Shown here one piece after another: positions 9,101 to 17,842 of a stretch of 64,000 bases of DNA (position 1 is the stretch's first letter; every line of letters begins with the position of its first letter). The notes beneath the pieces were generated by a model, which saw only the letters and a list, made by a program, of their open reading frames with translations, was not told the origin of the DNA and did not search any database. Source of the DNA: Teredinibacter franksiae (lineage in GTDB: Bacteria; Pseudomonadota; Gammaproteobacteria; Pseudomonadales; Cellvibrionaceae); the NCBI RefSeq assembly GCF_014218805.1, contig NZ_JACJUV010000001.1:1054001-1118000 (forward strand), in the 5' to 3' direction. The translations under genes were made by a program, and so were the position numbers.

Positions 9101-9310
9101 ACCTACGGCCATGAAGCCCGCAACAGTGAAACATCTACAAAGATTTATGATTTAAGCTGGAAAAAACCCGTAGACGCTACCGATACCGAATTTTTGCTCG
9201 CCACAGGGTATTCCTGTAGAAGTCAGGTGAAACGTGAAGGCGGAAAAATTGTTAGGCACCCGCTACAGGCGATGCTGGAGATTTTGCACAAAAACGATGA
9301 CACAGAATAA
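6191..9310 (+). CDS. ydiJ: YdiJ-type FAD-binding and Fe-S oxidoreductase (probable D-2-hydroxyglutarate dehydrogenase)
   Basis: A large three-part oxidoreductase of 1039 residues. An N-terminal FAD_binding_4 domain (TPRGGGTGTNAQSL near 85) is followed by an FAD-linked oxidase C-terminal domain to about 570, then a ferredoxin-like segment CLSCKACASQCP near 687 and a C-terminal CCG-type cysteine region (LSLGCCGMSGTYG). E. coli YdiJ has the same architecture and about the same length and oxidises D-2-hydroxyglutarate; the substrate here is inferred from that. I chose ATG 6191 (MIPKLTP, as in YdiJ) over the in-frame TTG at 6176. It is convergent with purU. Confidence 0.92.
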   Translation: MIPKLTPFHEQQSLYLDFFQQLGQQGFHGEIDADISNRLVLATDNSIYQVLPQGVVFPKDINDLITLSQLAAKVNFQSIVLTPRGGGTGTNAQSLTDGIVVDTSRHMNHVLEINTDECWARVESGVVKDQLNAALKPYGLFFAPDLSTSNRATIGGMINTDASGQGSCVYGKTRDHVLELTTVLLDGSVMETRALDAEEENAICQGDDRCAQIHNLAVEIQQEHQALIDEVFPPLNRCLTGYDLAHIRDDENRLNLNNILCGSEGTLGFVAQAKLNLLPIPHYSALVVVKYSDFNNSLRDATELMRANPTSIETIDSKVLTLAMNDFIWDQVEEFFDAAKNIRLSNDDSPLQGINLVEFTGNSEQQLQDGIDQLTAILKQKIAHSSNNTDFEASEYTPSGRLGYSIAMGNDAVKRIWAMRKRAVGLLGNAAGEARPVPFVEDTAVPPENLADFILEFREILDGYQLDYGMFGHVDAGVLHVRPALDMKDPEQEQIAWEISDRVADLCLQYGGLLWGEHGKGVRSDYSPKFFGELYPQLQRVKAAFDPNNQLNPGKIATPTEELELLKINEVPTRGQYDREISPDAWQSFAEAVYCNGNGACYNWNPTDAMCPSWKSTRDRIHSPKGRASLVRTWLKLLSDNRIHPQAELRKAHGLRSLVAFPKKLFNQIGRKSSNDFSHDVYDAMSGCLSCKACASQCPIKVDVPEFRSRFIALYHTRYLRPLKDYLVGTLEFLLPLCAIFPAMYNGVMSLTPVKALLKHWVGFIDGPLLSRVNPKKHGIKMANLRAIQRMSDEEKAKTVVIAQDAFTRYFETPLIIDICTLLTQLGYTPLLAPFKANGKPLHIHGFLNWFTKVARRNSAMLNKFSNAGVQLVGIDPSMTYTYRAEYKKFLQDEPEGSTAPHVLLLQEWLSEQLHVLQAQVPVKHSTYTLLPHCIEQSHATRERDQWKAIFEALGQKVEILSLGCCGMSGTYGHEARNSETSTKIYDLSWKKPVDATDTEFLLATGYSCRSQVKREGGKIVRHPLQAMLEILHKNDDTE

Positions 9311-9364
9311 AACTGTACGGGTGCTCCCACGTAGGCACGCAGGAGCAAAAACGGGTACGGATAA

Positions 9365-10231
9365 CTAACGGGTAAACACAACCGTTTTTTGTCCGTTCAG
9401 CAACACCCTGTGCTCTGCATGCCAACGAACAGCACGCTGCAACACTACGGCTTCGGTATTGCGGCCAATTTCTACCAACTCTTCTGGTGAGTTGGCATGC
9501 GTTACGCGCTCAACTTCCTGCTCAATAATCGGCCCTTCATCCAACTCGGCCGTTACATAGTGTGCGGTAGCCCCTATCAGCTTCACCCCGCGATCGTAGG
9601 CCTGATGGTATGGCTTAGCGCCTTTAAAACCAGGTAGAAAAGAATGGTGAATATTAATAGCCCGGCCTTCCAACTGTTTACACAGGTTGTCGGAAAGAAT
9701 TTGCATGTAGCGCGCAAGCACCAATAGCTCGGTATCGGTTTGCTGCATCAAGTCGAGCATTTGCTGTTCTTGCTCGGCTTTGGTTTCTTTGGTGACAGGT
9801 AAATAATGGTACGGGACTTCGTACCACTCGGTAAGCTTACGCATAGTTTCGTGGTTAGAGACCACACCTACAATATCCACCGGTAAAGTACCGCGCTTCC
9901 ACGCATTGAGCAGCTCATTTAGACAATGCCCCCACTGGGACACGGCAATCATCACCTTGGCTTTTTTGCTACCATCGGTGAGCGACCAGTCCATTTTGTA
10001 ACGGGCGGCAACCGACTGGAAAGCGGTGGTAACATCTGCAAGGCTTTTTGGGCCTTCAACAGACTCCAAAAGCGTACGCATAAAAAAGCGGCGAGTGGTG
10101 ACATCCTCAAACTGAGATGACTCCCGAATATTAAACCCCTGAAGTGAGAATAAACTGGCGACCGAGGCTACAATTCCCGGTTGGTCGTCACAGCTGAACT
10201 TAAGAATCAGCTCTTTGACTTTTGCTGTCAT
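9365..10231 (-). CDS. purU: Formyltetrahydrofolate deformylase
   Basis: Hydrolyses 10-formyl-tetrahydrofolate to tetrahydrofolate plus formate, supplying formate for PurT and balancing one-carbon pools. The 288 residues comprise an N-terminal ACT domain at about 7-90 (CDDQPGIVASVASLFSLQGF) and a C-terminal formyltransferase-fold domain from about 95, with INIHHSFLPGFKGAKPYHQA (catalytic His region) and the DEGPIIEQ loop carrying the conserved Asp. The start ATG at 10231 is preceded by AGAGGG. It is monocistronic by appearance and convergent with the YdiJ-type gene. Confidence 0.96.
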   Translation of the reverse strand: MTAKVKELILKFSCDDQPGIVASVASLFSLQGFNIRESSQFEDVTTRRFFMRTLLESVEGPKSLADVTTAFQSVAARYKMDWSLTDGSKKAKVMIAVSQWGHCLNELLNAWKRGTLPVDIVGVVSNHETMRKLTEWYEVPYHYLPVTKETKAEQEQQMLDLMQQTDTELLVLARYMQILSDNLCKQLEGRAINIHHSFLPGFKGAKPYHQAYDRGVKLIGATAHYVTAELDEGPIIEQEVERVTHANSPEELVEIGRNTEAVVLQRAVRWHAEHRVLLNGQKTVVFTR

Positions 10232-10415
10232 GATGCCCTCTTATTTTTATCGCGCCCCCATGGGCAAGGCGCGATCATAGCAAGCACTTATTAAAAGGGC
10301 ACCCCTATTAAGTGCTTTTAGCCTTTGGTTTTACCCGCAATTCATGCGCAAAGCACACGTTAAAGCCATGCTAGTGCCTAGCGACACCCCTTAACGCCAC
10401 TTACTAGGCCGCCGT

Positions 10416-10436
10416 AAAAGCCACGAATGGCGTGGC
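10416..10436 (-). terminator. Putative intrinsic terminator after the SDR gene
   Basis: On the minus strand GCCACG-CCATT-CGTGGC is a perfect 6-bp hairpin with a 5-nt loop followed by TTTT. It lies 50 bp downstream of the SDR stop codon. The short U-tract makes it a weak terminator. Confidence 0.45.
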
Positions 10437-10485
10437 CTGGCAGCCACACAAACGTTAAAAGTAATGAATACCGCCAGCCTGAAGA

Positions 10486-11304
10486 CTATTCACCCTCCGT
10501 GGAGGTCTTCATCATAAAATCACCAAGCGTTGCCGCGTAAGACGAAATACCGCCCAATGACCAGCCACCATCCACCGGTATTACCGTACCATTCATATAG
10601 CTGGCAAAATCTGAAGCGAGAAACATACACAAGTTGCCAACATCCTCAGGTGTACCCAAACGGCGCAGTGGCACACCGGCCTTCACTTGAGCCATTAACG
10701 CCGGTGTGGGCGCTAAGCGGCTCATACCCTCTGTTCCCTCTATTGGCCCGGGCACAACACTGTTAACCCGCACACCCTTGGGCCCCCACTCCATAGCAAG
10801 CGTGCGCGTAATCATATCGACCCCAGCTTTGGCCGCACACACATGGGACTGGGCGATCATCGGCAAAAATGCCTGTGGCGCCGATATATTCACCACACTT
10901 GCACCCGGCTTTTTCAGGTGACAATACGCGGCCTGCATAACATGAAAGGTACCGAGTAAGTCGATATCCACAACGGACTTAAAAGCGTTGGCCGACATGC
11001 CATTGGCCAAAGCGGGGAAATTACCCGCTGCCCCGCTTACCAGTACATCAAACTGGCCAAAAGCCTGTTCAACATCACTAAAACCCTTGCGTATGGCATC
11101 TTGGTCGCGCACATCGGCAGCAAAGCCCATTGCTTCAGCCCCCAGAATAGCCAAGGCCGACACGGTATCTTCAACCTTCTGCTCACTTCTACTGGCTACA
11201 GCCACACGCGCACCAGCGCGGGCAAAACTTTCGGCTATGCCCCGGTTAATACCGCTTGTGCCTCCCACTACCACTACCGTACGACCACTGAAATCAAATG
11301 TCAT
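10486..11304 (-). CDS. SDR oxidoreductase, 2,4-dienoyl-CoA reductase-like
   Basis: 272-residue short-chain dehydrogenase/reductase with the Rossmann motif GGTSGINRG at about 14-22. The usual YxxxK is replaced by a His-containing SHVCAAKAG, and it continues with VNSVVPGPIEGTEGMSRL. Both departures are typical of peroxisomal/bacterial 2,4-dienoyl-CoA reductases (DECR2 type) rather than of FabG. It would use NADPH to reduce dienoyl-CoA intermediates in beta-oxidation of polyunsaturated fatty acids. I chose ATG 11304 (MTFDFSGRT); an ATG at 11334 would add ten residues. The preceding gene on the same strand is an enoyl-CoA isomerase-like crotonase, which supports this pathway. The enzymatic assignment is inference. 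Confidence 0.8.
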   Translation of the reverse strand: MTFDFSGRTVVVVGGTSGINRGIAESFARAGARVAVASRSEQKVEDTVSALAILGAEAMGFAADVRDQDAIRKGFSDVEQAFGQFDVLVSGAAGNFPALANGMSANAFKSVVDIDLLGTFHVMQAAYCHLKKPGASVVNISAPQAFLPMIAQSHVCAAKAGVDMITRTLAMEWGPKGVRVNSVVPGPIEGTEGMSRLAPTPALMAQVKAGVPLRRLGTPEDVGNLCMFLASDFASYMNGTVIPVDGGWSLGGISSYAATLGDFMMKTSTEGE

Positions 11305-11356
11305 TTTTATACCCGTGCTTGAGTGTTCATTCATTATAGTTTGGAGAAACCAGCCA

Positions 11357-12133
11357 TTACAGTTTGGAAAAATCTGCGGGCCTTTTTTCAAAGAAAGCGG
11401 CAACAGCCTCGGCGAACTCCGCACTGTTTAACGCATCGGTAAAACTCAACATTTCTTCCCCAAAGCTTGTTGCCACCTGTTTACGATCCGCAGCTTTCAA
11501 TAAGGCTTTTGTTTCGATCATCGCTTTTGGTGGCTGCCTGCACAACTTTTCACATTGCTCGCGAGCATAGGCAACCGGGTCGTCCACCAACCGATTAACC
11601 AACCCTGCCGCCTCCGCGTCGCTGGCATCAAACGCTTCACCCAATAACAGCCACTCGGCAGCGCGCGGATGCCCTACCAGTTTGGGAAGCAAATAAGAAC
11701 TCGCGTTTTCTGGGCGTAACCCCAGGTTCGCAAACGGCAGTGAAAACTCGGCATCTTTAGCGCTGTACACAAGGTCGCAATGCAGCAACAACGTTGTGCC
11801 AACACCTACCGCAGACCCTTCCACTGCGGCTACGGCCGGTTTCGGAAACCGCTCTAAAGCGGTTAAAAATCGAACAATTGCATTGTCGCCCTCTATTAGC
11901 GCCTTGGGGGCCGCGAGAACAGCCGTAAAATCTTTTAGGTCATTACCACTAGAGAAGTATTTTCCAGCCCCCCAAAACAATACCGCCCGCACTTCGGGGT
12001 TTTCGGCGGCAGCATTAAGCTCACCAGCCATTGCCTCATACATGGCTAGATTGAGCGCATTTTTCTTGCTGATGCGATTGAACATTATTTCAACAACACC
12101 TCCTGTTTGCGTTATTTGCACCTCATCGGTCAT
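11357..12133 (-). CDS. Crotonase-family enoyl-CoA hydratase/isomerase (ECI2-like)
   Basis: 258-residue crotonase-fold enzyme acting on acyl-CoA thioesters. The oxyanion-hole segments FSSGNDLKDF (about 60-69) and VEGSAVGVGTTLLLHCDL are present. The catalytic region GLRPENASSYLLPKLVG keeps a single Glu (E142) in the position used by delta3,delta2-enoyl-CoA isomerases, and lacks the second Glu expected of a hydratase. I chose ATG 12133, preceded by GGAGAT at an eight-base spacing; the open frame extends 30 codons upstream with no support. It lies just upstream of the dienoyl-CoA reductase-like SDR on the same strand, and the pair could process unsaturated fatty acids. A hydratase role is not excluded. 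Confidence 0.82.
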   Translation of the reverse strand: MTDEVQITQTGGVVEIMFNRISKKNALNLAMYEAMAGELNAAAENPEVRAVLFWGAGKYFSSGNDLKDFTAVLAAPKALIEGDNAIVRFLTALERFPKPAVAAVEGSAVGVGTTLLLHCDLVYSAKDAEFSLPFANLGLRPENASSYLLPKLVGHPRAAEWLLLGEAFDASDAEAAGLVNRLVDDPVAYAREQCEKLCRQPPKAMIETKALLKAADRKQVATSFGEEMLSFTDALNSAEFAEAVAAFFEKRPADFSKL

Positions 12134-12309
12134 CGCATGATCTCCACAGCGGTTAGCAATATTGCCATTGTCAGCGCTCTCGCGGCATTTCGCCATGGCT
12201 TCATATGCCAATTTTATTGGCAAATCCCTGCGGTATCGGGTACACCCTTGCTTCTGACGAATATGCCGTTACAATCGCGACTTCTCAAAAGCCCCAAGAT
12301 TTCATCGCA

Positions 12310-14037
12310 ATGAATATTAGAAGTTTCCTCGCAAATCGCGTACGTAATGCCATGTCTGACGCTGGTATACCCAATGACTATAGTCCTGCTCTGGCCATTG
12401 CCAAAAAAGCCGGATTTGGCGACTATCAGGCCAACGGTGCTATGGCAGCCGCCAAAGCCATGAAAACCAACCCTCGCGAGCTGGCACAATCCATTGTCAA
12501 CAACCTGGATTTGAGCGGTGTTGCCCAAAAAGTGGAAATTGCCGGGCCCGGCTTTATCAATATTCACCTTGCGCCTGAATGGCTGGCTCAACAACTGAGC
12601 AGTAAAGAAAACTACCTAAATACCGAGGACGAAGAGCAAATCGTTATTATCGATTACTCATCGCCCAACCTCGCGAAAGAAATGCATGTGGGTCATTTGC
12701 GCTCTACCATTATTGGTGATGCCATAGCCCGTATTTTGGCGTTCAGGGGTGACAAGGTTATTCGCCAAAACCATGTTGGCGACTGGGGCACACAGTTTGG
12801 TATGTTGATCGCAGAGCTAGAGCAACATTTAGGCGCAGGCGCGCAGGCTGAACTAGCACTGAAAGATCTCGAAGGTTTTTATCAGCAAGCCAAAGCCCAT
12901 TTTGATGAAGACCCCGCATTCGCCGATAAAGCGCGTAACTACGTTGTGGAGCTGCAGTCTGGCAATAAAAAAATCCTTGCGCTTTGGGAAAAGTTTCGTG
13001 AAGTATCACTGAGCCACAGCGAGGATATTTACCGTAAATTAAACGTCACTCTCAGCACTGAAGATGTGTATGGGGAAAGCGCCTATAACGACGACCTAGC
13101 GCCCACAGTGCAGTCATTAAAAGAAAAAGAACTAGCGATTGAAGACGACGGCGCCCAAGTGGTATTTCTACAGGAGCTGGCCGACAAAAAAGGCAACCCA
13201 AGCCCTGTTATCGTGCAAAAGAAAGATGGTGGCTACCTCTATGCAACTACCGACCTAGCCGCACTGCGTTATCGCACAGAAAAACTTGAAGCTAACCGCA
13301 TTCTTTATTTTATTGACGCCCGCCAATCACTTCACATGCAACAGGTCTTCACCGTTGCGCGTAAGGCTGGTTTCGTCAGTGATTGGGTGAGCCTGGAACA
13401 CCACCCCTTTGGTACAATGATGGGCCCCGACGGCAAACCCTTCAAAACCCGTTCGGGCACTACGGTAAAACTCGCAGACTTACTTGAAGAAGCCAACGAA
13501 CGCGCACTTGCGGTGGTGAAAGAGAAAAATGCCGATTTGCCAGACGAAGAAGCGCTAATAGTCGCCAGAAAAGTGGGGATTGGCGCGGTGAAGTATGCCG
13601 ACCTATCTAAAACACGTACTAACGATTACATTTTTAACTGGGATGCAATGCTTAGCTTTGAAGGCAATACAGGCCCTTACCTGCAATACGCCTACACGCG
13701 TATATTCAGTATTTTCCGCAAGGCAGGCTTAGAAATTGAGCGTTTCGATGCCGCACTCGAATTAAATGAGCCACAGGAACAAGCACTGGCATTAAGAGCA
13801 TTACAATTCAACGAAGCCCTAGAGCAAGTCAGCGCCGAAGCCATGCCACACGTACTCTGCACCTACCTCTACGATCTAGCCAGTTTATTTATGACGTTTT
13901 ACGAAGCCTGCCCAATATTAAAAGAAGGTATTAGCGAAGATGTGCGCAACAGCCGCCTATATTTAAGTAAAACGGTTGCCGACACGCTCAGCCAAGGGCT
14001 GGAACTATTGGGTATTGAAACAATGGAGCGCATGTAA
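12310..14037 (+). CDS. argS: Arginyl-tRNA synthetase
   Basis: Class I aminoacyl-tRNA synthetase charging tRNA-Arg. From ATG 12310 it has 575 residues (E. coli ArgS 577). The N-terminal tRNA-recognition domain is followed by the HIGH motif as HVGHLRS near 126, the conserved [14 protein letters not shown], the KMSKS-equivalent region [14 protein letters not shown], and the C-terminal DALR anticodon-binding domain. The open frame extends 35 codons upstream of 12310, but homology begins at [11 protein letters not shown]. It is divergent from the crotonase gene and nearly abuts the convergent peptidase gene. Confidence 0.96.
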   Translation: MNIRSFLANRVRNAMSDAGIPNDYSPALAIAKKAGFGDYQANGAMAAAKAMKTNPRELAQSIVNNLDLSGVAQKVEIAGPGFINIHLAPEWLAQQLSSKENYLNTEDEEQIVIIDYSSPNLAKEMHVGHLRSTIIGDAIARILAFRGDKVIRQNHVGDWGTQFGMLIAELEQHLGAGAQAELALKDLEGFYQQAKAHFDEDPAFADKARNYVVELQSGNKKILALWEKFREVSLSHSEDIYRKLNVTLSTEDVYGESAYNDDLAPTVQSLKEKELAIEDDGAQVVFLQELADKKGNPSPVIVQKKDGGYLYATTDLAALRYRTEKLEANRILYFIDARQSLHMQQVFTVARKAGFVSDWVSLEHHPFGTMMGPDGKPFKTRSGTTVKLADLLEEANERALAVVKEKNADLPDEEALIVARKVGIGAVKYADLSKTRTNDYIFNWDAMLSFEGNTGPYLQYAYTRIFSIFRKAGLEIERFDAALELNEPQEQALALRALQFNEALEQVSAEAMPHVLCTYLYDLASLFMTFYEACPILKEGISEDVRNSRLYLSKTVADTLSQGLELLGIETMERM

Positions 14038-14043
14038 CTGCGC

Positions 14044-14673
14044 TCAATATCCACTAGGCGAGAAATGCATAAAGTCTTTTTGCTTTCCGGCTATCTCGCC
14101 CCCCCACTTTAAACCAAGTGATTTCATCGCCGCTACAATTTCACTTTCCACGGTCAAGCTGCCATAAATATTAGGGTCCCACTCCCCACCTTTTCGCAAA
14201 CGACATTTCGGTCCAAACTCGATACAATTACCGTATAGACCGTTTTGCTCGTCATTAATATCGATGGCAATTCCAAAAGAATGATTACTGAAGCGCGTGC
14301 GATTGCCTTCAGTGTCAACGTCACCTCGGGTCATTCCCACACGATAGCCCACCAGTTTTAAAATAGGCTCCTCCCGTACCACCAACGCGTTAAGCTGGGT
14401 CTCAAGCGTGCCCGCCAACTTTTTACACACCAAAACTTCGGGTAAGTCACCAACTTTAATAGCCCGCTGGTCTTCTCGACAAACGGTGCAGCCTGTTTCT
14501 TTATCTATTTCGTATGAGGCCAAAGCGGCATAAGGGTGGGATACTGTTCGAAAATCTACAGCTTTTTTTTGAACGACGCTCCACTTGTAAGTGGAGTAGG
14601 TACAGGTAGAAGGGGGATTAGCCGACACCCCCACAGACAAGCACAGAAACAGCCATCCAAAAGCTCGAAGCAT
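14044..14673 (-). CDS. Secreted M15-family (VanY/D-Ala-D-Ala carboxypeptidase-like) peptidase
   Basis: 209-residue exported protein. The first 18 residues (MLRAFGWLFLCLSVGVSA) form a signal peptide. The zinc site typical of M15 peptidases is visible: H131 in FSNHSFGIAID, D138, and H203 in KDFMHFS, with the WGGE segment before it. Such enzymes trim peptidoglycan stem peptides in the periplasm. Several extra cysteine pairs (for example CTVC and GNCIEFGPKC) suggest disulfides. I chose ATG 14673 because AAGAAGG lies eight bases upstream. Its end is 6 bp from that of argS, convergent. The exact bond cleaved cannot be told from sequence. Confidence 0.82.
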   Translation of the reverse strand: MLRAFGWLFLCLSVGVSANPPSTCTYSTYKWSVVQKKAVDFRTVSHPYAALASYEIDKETGCTVCREDQRAIKVGDLPEVLVCKKLAGTLETQLNALVVREEPILKLVGYRVGMTRGDVDTEGNRTRFSNHSFGIAIDINDEQNGLYGNCIEFGPKCRLRKGGEWDPNIYGSLTVESEIVAAMKSLGLKWGGEIAGKQKDFMHFSPSGY

Positions 14674-14839
14674 AACTTTAACCTTCTTCAACTGAAGGGT
14701 ACCTCGATTAATTATTCGACTCAAAAATTCTGTGGGGATACCAAGAAATAGTTTACCTCCATGTAAATACGTCAACTCAACCTTGAGCTAACGGTTTCCG
14801 CCGTTCTCCCTCCAATATCGAGGGCAGCTCTTTATTGGA

Positions 14840-15874
14840 TTAAGCAAACGCGCGCATAAAGTCTTCGGCTTTTTTCACCATATTGGGTGAACCGACAAAC
14901 AGTGGCGTGCGCTGATGAAGCTCAGTGGGCTCTAGCTCGAGAACTCTGCGATGGCCATCGGAAGCAATACCACCGGCCTGCTCCATAATAAACGCAATAG
15001 GGTTACACTCGTAGAGTAAACGTAGCTTTCCCTTAGGGTGGCCCGCATAAGATGGGTAGAAGAAAATGCCGCCCTTCAATAAATTACGGTGGAAGTCGGC
15101 AACAAGCGAACCAATATATCGCGAAGCATAGGGCCGCGACGATGCTTCATCCCGCTCCTGACAGTATTTAATGTACTGTTTTACGCCCATAGGGAAATGT
15201 ACGTAGTTTCCTTCATTAACTGAATAAATTTGCCCACGCTCAGGAATACGCATATTTTCATGGGACAAATAATAAACACCAATGGAGGGGTCAAACGTAA
15301 ACCCATTAACACCATTACCCGTGGTGTATACAAGCATGGTAGATGAGCCGAAAATAACATACCCCGCCGCTACCTGCTCGGTACCTTTTTGCAAGAAGTC
15401 TTCCAGCTGTACCGGTCCATCCTCGGGAGAAACGCGACGATAAATAGAAAATATAGTGCCTACGGCAACGTTCACATCTATGTTAGAAGAACCGTCTACC
15501 GGGTCGATTAACACCACGTATTTACTGCCTACGTTTTGAGGTTGGTTAAACTCAACAAAAGACTCTTCTTCTTCAGAGGCTAAACCGCAAACCAAACCGC
15601 GCGCGGCAAGCGCTGCTTTAAATTTTTCGTTCGCATAAACATCCAGCTTTTGTTGCTGCTCGCCTTGAACATTTTCCTGACCAGCATAACCGGTAATATC
15701 GGCAATTCCGGCCTTGTTAATTTCTCTGTGTACAAGCTTGGCCGCTAATTTTATGGCGCCAAAAATTTGCGTGAGATCGCCGGTTGCCCCCGGATACTCA
15801 TGCTGCTTTTGTATAACAAACTCACCCAGAGTCACTAGGTCTTTCACTTGCTTTGTTTCCTGAATATCGGTCAT
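14840..15874 (-). CDS. fbp: Fructose-1,6-bisphosphatase class I
   Basis: Hydrolyses fructose 1,6-bisphosphate to fructose 6-phosphate in gluconeogenesis. The 344-residue protein has the metal-binding signature [19 protein letters not shown] and the substrate-binding [20 protein letters not shown] followed by [14 protein letters not shown]. The start ATG at 15874 is preceded by GGGGA at seven bases; the open frame extends 24 codons further without support. Monocistronic by appearance, with 225 bp to the next gene upstream. Confidence 0.96.
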   Translation of the reverse strand: MTDIQETKQVKDLVTLGEFVIQKQHEYPGATGDLTQIFGAIKLAAKLVHREINKAGIADITGYAGQENVQGEQQQKLDVYANEKFKAALAARGLVCGLASEEEESFVEFNQPQNVGSKYVVLIDPVDGSSNIDVNVAVGTIFSIYRRVSPEDGPVQLEDFLQKGTEQVAAGYVIFGSSTMLVYTTGNGVNGFTFDPSIGVYYLSHENMRIPERGQIYSVNEGNYVHFPMGVKQYIKYCQERDEASSRPYASRYIGSLVADFHRNLLKGGIFFYPSYAGHPKGKLRLLYECNPIAFIMEQAGGIASDGHRRVLELEPTELHQRTPLFVGSPNMVKKAEDFMRAFA

Positions 15875-16100
15875 CAATTTTCCCCACGAGCGGCTGCCTT
15901 TGGTCATACCAATGGCTTGACCAATAATACACAGAGGCATTACCAAAAGTAAACCAAAAGAAAGTAGGGATTTGGCAACCTAAGCTTAGCTTGGCAGCAG
16001 CAGGAGAGAAGGAATTAAACACCTATTTAATTGTATGACTAAATGTAATCAGTTACATGTGTAAAGAACCGTGAGGCAGCATGAATCTGCCCCAGCGAAA

Positions 16101-17234
16101 TCAGCTGTCGCCTCGCCCCAGTCGGTAAGCTGTACCGACACCCAAAAAGAGCCATACCCAATCGATAAGGCCTAAATCGGCTATTAACATCTCAAGGGTA
16201 GACACCTGCTCTACATTGGCGCTTAGTGATGCCTTCGCCCACTCAAACATCGACAACCCCCCAACCGCCAATTGCTTAAGCAGCGGTGCCGTGTAAGTTT
16301 TGAAGTAGGTAATATCCTCTTGCGTTAAATCACTGATATTCACCGCAAGCCCATAGCCGTAAAAAACCATAAACTGTTTAAGCGATGGCTCATCGACTAC
16401 TGTTGCAAGGTAACGCTTTGCATTGTGCTGTTCGGCTTCGTACAGCGGCTTCAGGTCGGCCTCTGCGTAGGCAGCAGCAACGGTCGACACAAATTCTTTA
16501 TGTGCATAGTAGGTTGCGCAATACTTTCCACCGGCAATTGCCACTATCGCAAATAAGCCACAGACGATACCCGACATCTCTCCTCTGCCGCCCGATTTTG
16601 CCGCAGCAAAACCAATCAAGCCACCGATTACCCAGGCAATTACGCCGAGTTCGAAGTTGAGTGCCAGCGAAATAAAAATCCACAAGCAAGCCCCCAAAAG
16701 GGCTGCAATAAGGGCTGCAATAAGGGCTGGAAAGTAGACCGCAGCTCCAGCCTGCTCGTCAGTCAATTTTTTCGACACTGTTGAATGCTGTTTCTTTTCA
16801 CTTTTCGTGTCAAAACGTGACTCACTTTGCACAGCGTTATGCGCTGCATTCAGTTTGTGCATATAGATACCACAACCACAACACAGCTCTGCAAGTGGCT
16901 GCTCTAACATACATTTAGGGCAGGCGACTAAATTTGTATCCGGTTCTGCTACTGAACTCGGTATCGCCTCTACATCAAGCGGTTGAAGCGTTTGGCCGGT
17001 AATTTCTGGCTCGATGCGGATATTGAGGCCGATCACCTCAAGTCGTTTCTTATAAATATCGACTTTGTCTTTTACTAAGCCCTTTTTAAGTACACACCGT
17101 CTTTCAAGTGCGGCCTGAGCTTTTTCTACAGGCAGATTAAATAATGCGGCAAAGGTTCGTTTAACCTGAGCCGGGTCAACGCCTGCCAGAAATTCGCCTG
17201 AATTTACAATTTTGTAGGTAGCAACATCCCCCAA
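16101..17234 (-). CDS. Hypothetical membrane protein with zinc ribbon
   Basis: 377 residues, function unknown. It starts with a cytoplasmic module (YKIVNSGEFLAGVDPAQVKR onward, to about 75) that resembles the N-terminal domain seen in many gammaproteobacterial DUF805/RDD-type membrane proteins. A zinc-ribbon-like cluster follows, CPKC near 104 and CCGCG near 119. A linker then leads to two or more hydrophobic helices (about 167-255) and a C-terminal hydrophobic segment near 350-370. The start is a TTG at 17234, chosen because GGAGG lies eight bases upstream and the only nearby ATG is out of frame. A 12-bp slippage-type repeat encodes LIAALIAALL in the first membrane helix. Topology is inferred; no enzymatic motif was recognised. 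Confidence 0.7.
   Translation of the reverse strand: MGDVATYKIVNSGEFLAGVDPAQVKRTFAALFNLPVEKAQAALERRCVLKKGLVKDKVDIYKKRLEVIGLNIRIEPEITGQTLQPLDVEAIPSSVAEPDTNLVACPKCMLEQPLAELCCGCGIYMHKLNAAHNAVQSESRFDTKSEKKQHSTVSKKLTDEQAGAAVYFPALIAALIAALLGACLWIFISLALNFELGVIAWVIGGLIGFAAAKSGGRGEMSGIVCGLFAIVAIAGGKYCATYYAHKEFVSTVAAAYAEADLKPLYEAEQHNAKRYLATVVDEPSLKQFMVFYGYGLAVNISDLTQEDITYFKTYTAPLLKQLAVGGLSMFEWAKASLSANVEQVSTLEMLIADLGLIDWVWLFLGVGTAYRLGRGDS
16698..16730. repeat. 12-bp short tandem repeat inside a membrane-helix coding region
   Basis: The unit AGGGCTGCAATA occurs about 2.5 times in a row (plus-strand reading). On the coding strand it gives the repeated tetrapeptide in LIAALIAALL. Because the unit is 12 bp, slippage would add or remove four residues without breaking the frame. 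Confidence 0.7.
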
Positions 17235-17422
17235 TTTGCCCGCCTCCTGCGTCTTTGATAATTACTATTAGAAGAATGCAGTTATTGCGTATTTTTTCAA
17301 AACGCAACGCATGAAAGCTGCTACAACCGATAATAGATCCCCGTAGCCGCTTAATTCAAACGTACAAGAATGTAAAAAACGTAATTAAATGTATGCTTTT
17401 TCGACGAAAAAGAGGAGGCAGG

Positions 17423-17731
17423 CTACGCGGAGAGTAATTTATCGAGGCTTTCAAACAGCTCTACAAGGTGTTTGGCTCGACTCAGCTCCTGGCGAAAAGC
17501 TTCTTCCACCATGGGTGCGATTAAACTGCTTTCTGGAAGGGGTAAGTTTTGTCTGACCAATTCAGACATCTTTGGTAAAAATATAAACTGTATCCACTGC
17601 GGAAATTCCAGAGTATCAATGCAAAAGGGCTCTGTACTCGCCAACGCACAGGAACTGGGAGCCTCTACCGACCAGGCTCCCATGACTTTGAGTTCTTGCT
17701 CAATTTGCAGGAGTAAACGCATCAGGCTCAT
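17423..17731 (-). CDS. yqcC: YqcC family protein
   Basis: A small helical protein of unknown function (102 residues). It has the family signature: an N-terminal helix LLLQIEQELKVMGAWS, then the characteristic LASTEPFCIDTLEFPQWIQF and FIFLPKMSELVRQNLPLPE. The start is ATG 17731, with GTGGGG shortly upstream; an in-frame GTG at 17794 would add 21 residues that do not align with YqcC. In E. coli yqcC is encoded beside the tRNA pseudouridine synthase truC, which is absent here; instead dinG ends 111 bp upstream. Confidence 0.82.
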   Translation of the reverse strand: MSLMRLLLQIEQELKVMGAWSVEAPSSCALASTEPFCIDTLEFPQWIQFIFLPKMSELVRQNLPLPESSLIAPMVEEAFRQELSRAKHLVELFESLDKLLSA

Positions 17732-17842
17732 ACAAAACCCCACTGGTAATTGCGATACAAATGCGGCCGAAAAATATTGGTCATTATTGGGCACCTCTAT
17801 TATTAAATACGGCTATTAAACTCTGTAATTGGAGGTGCCCCT

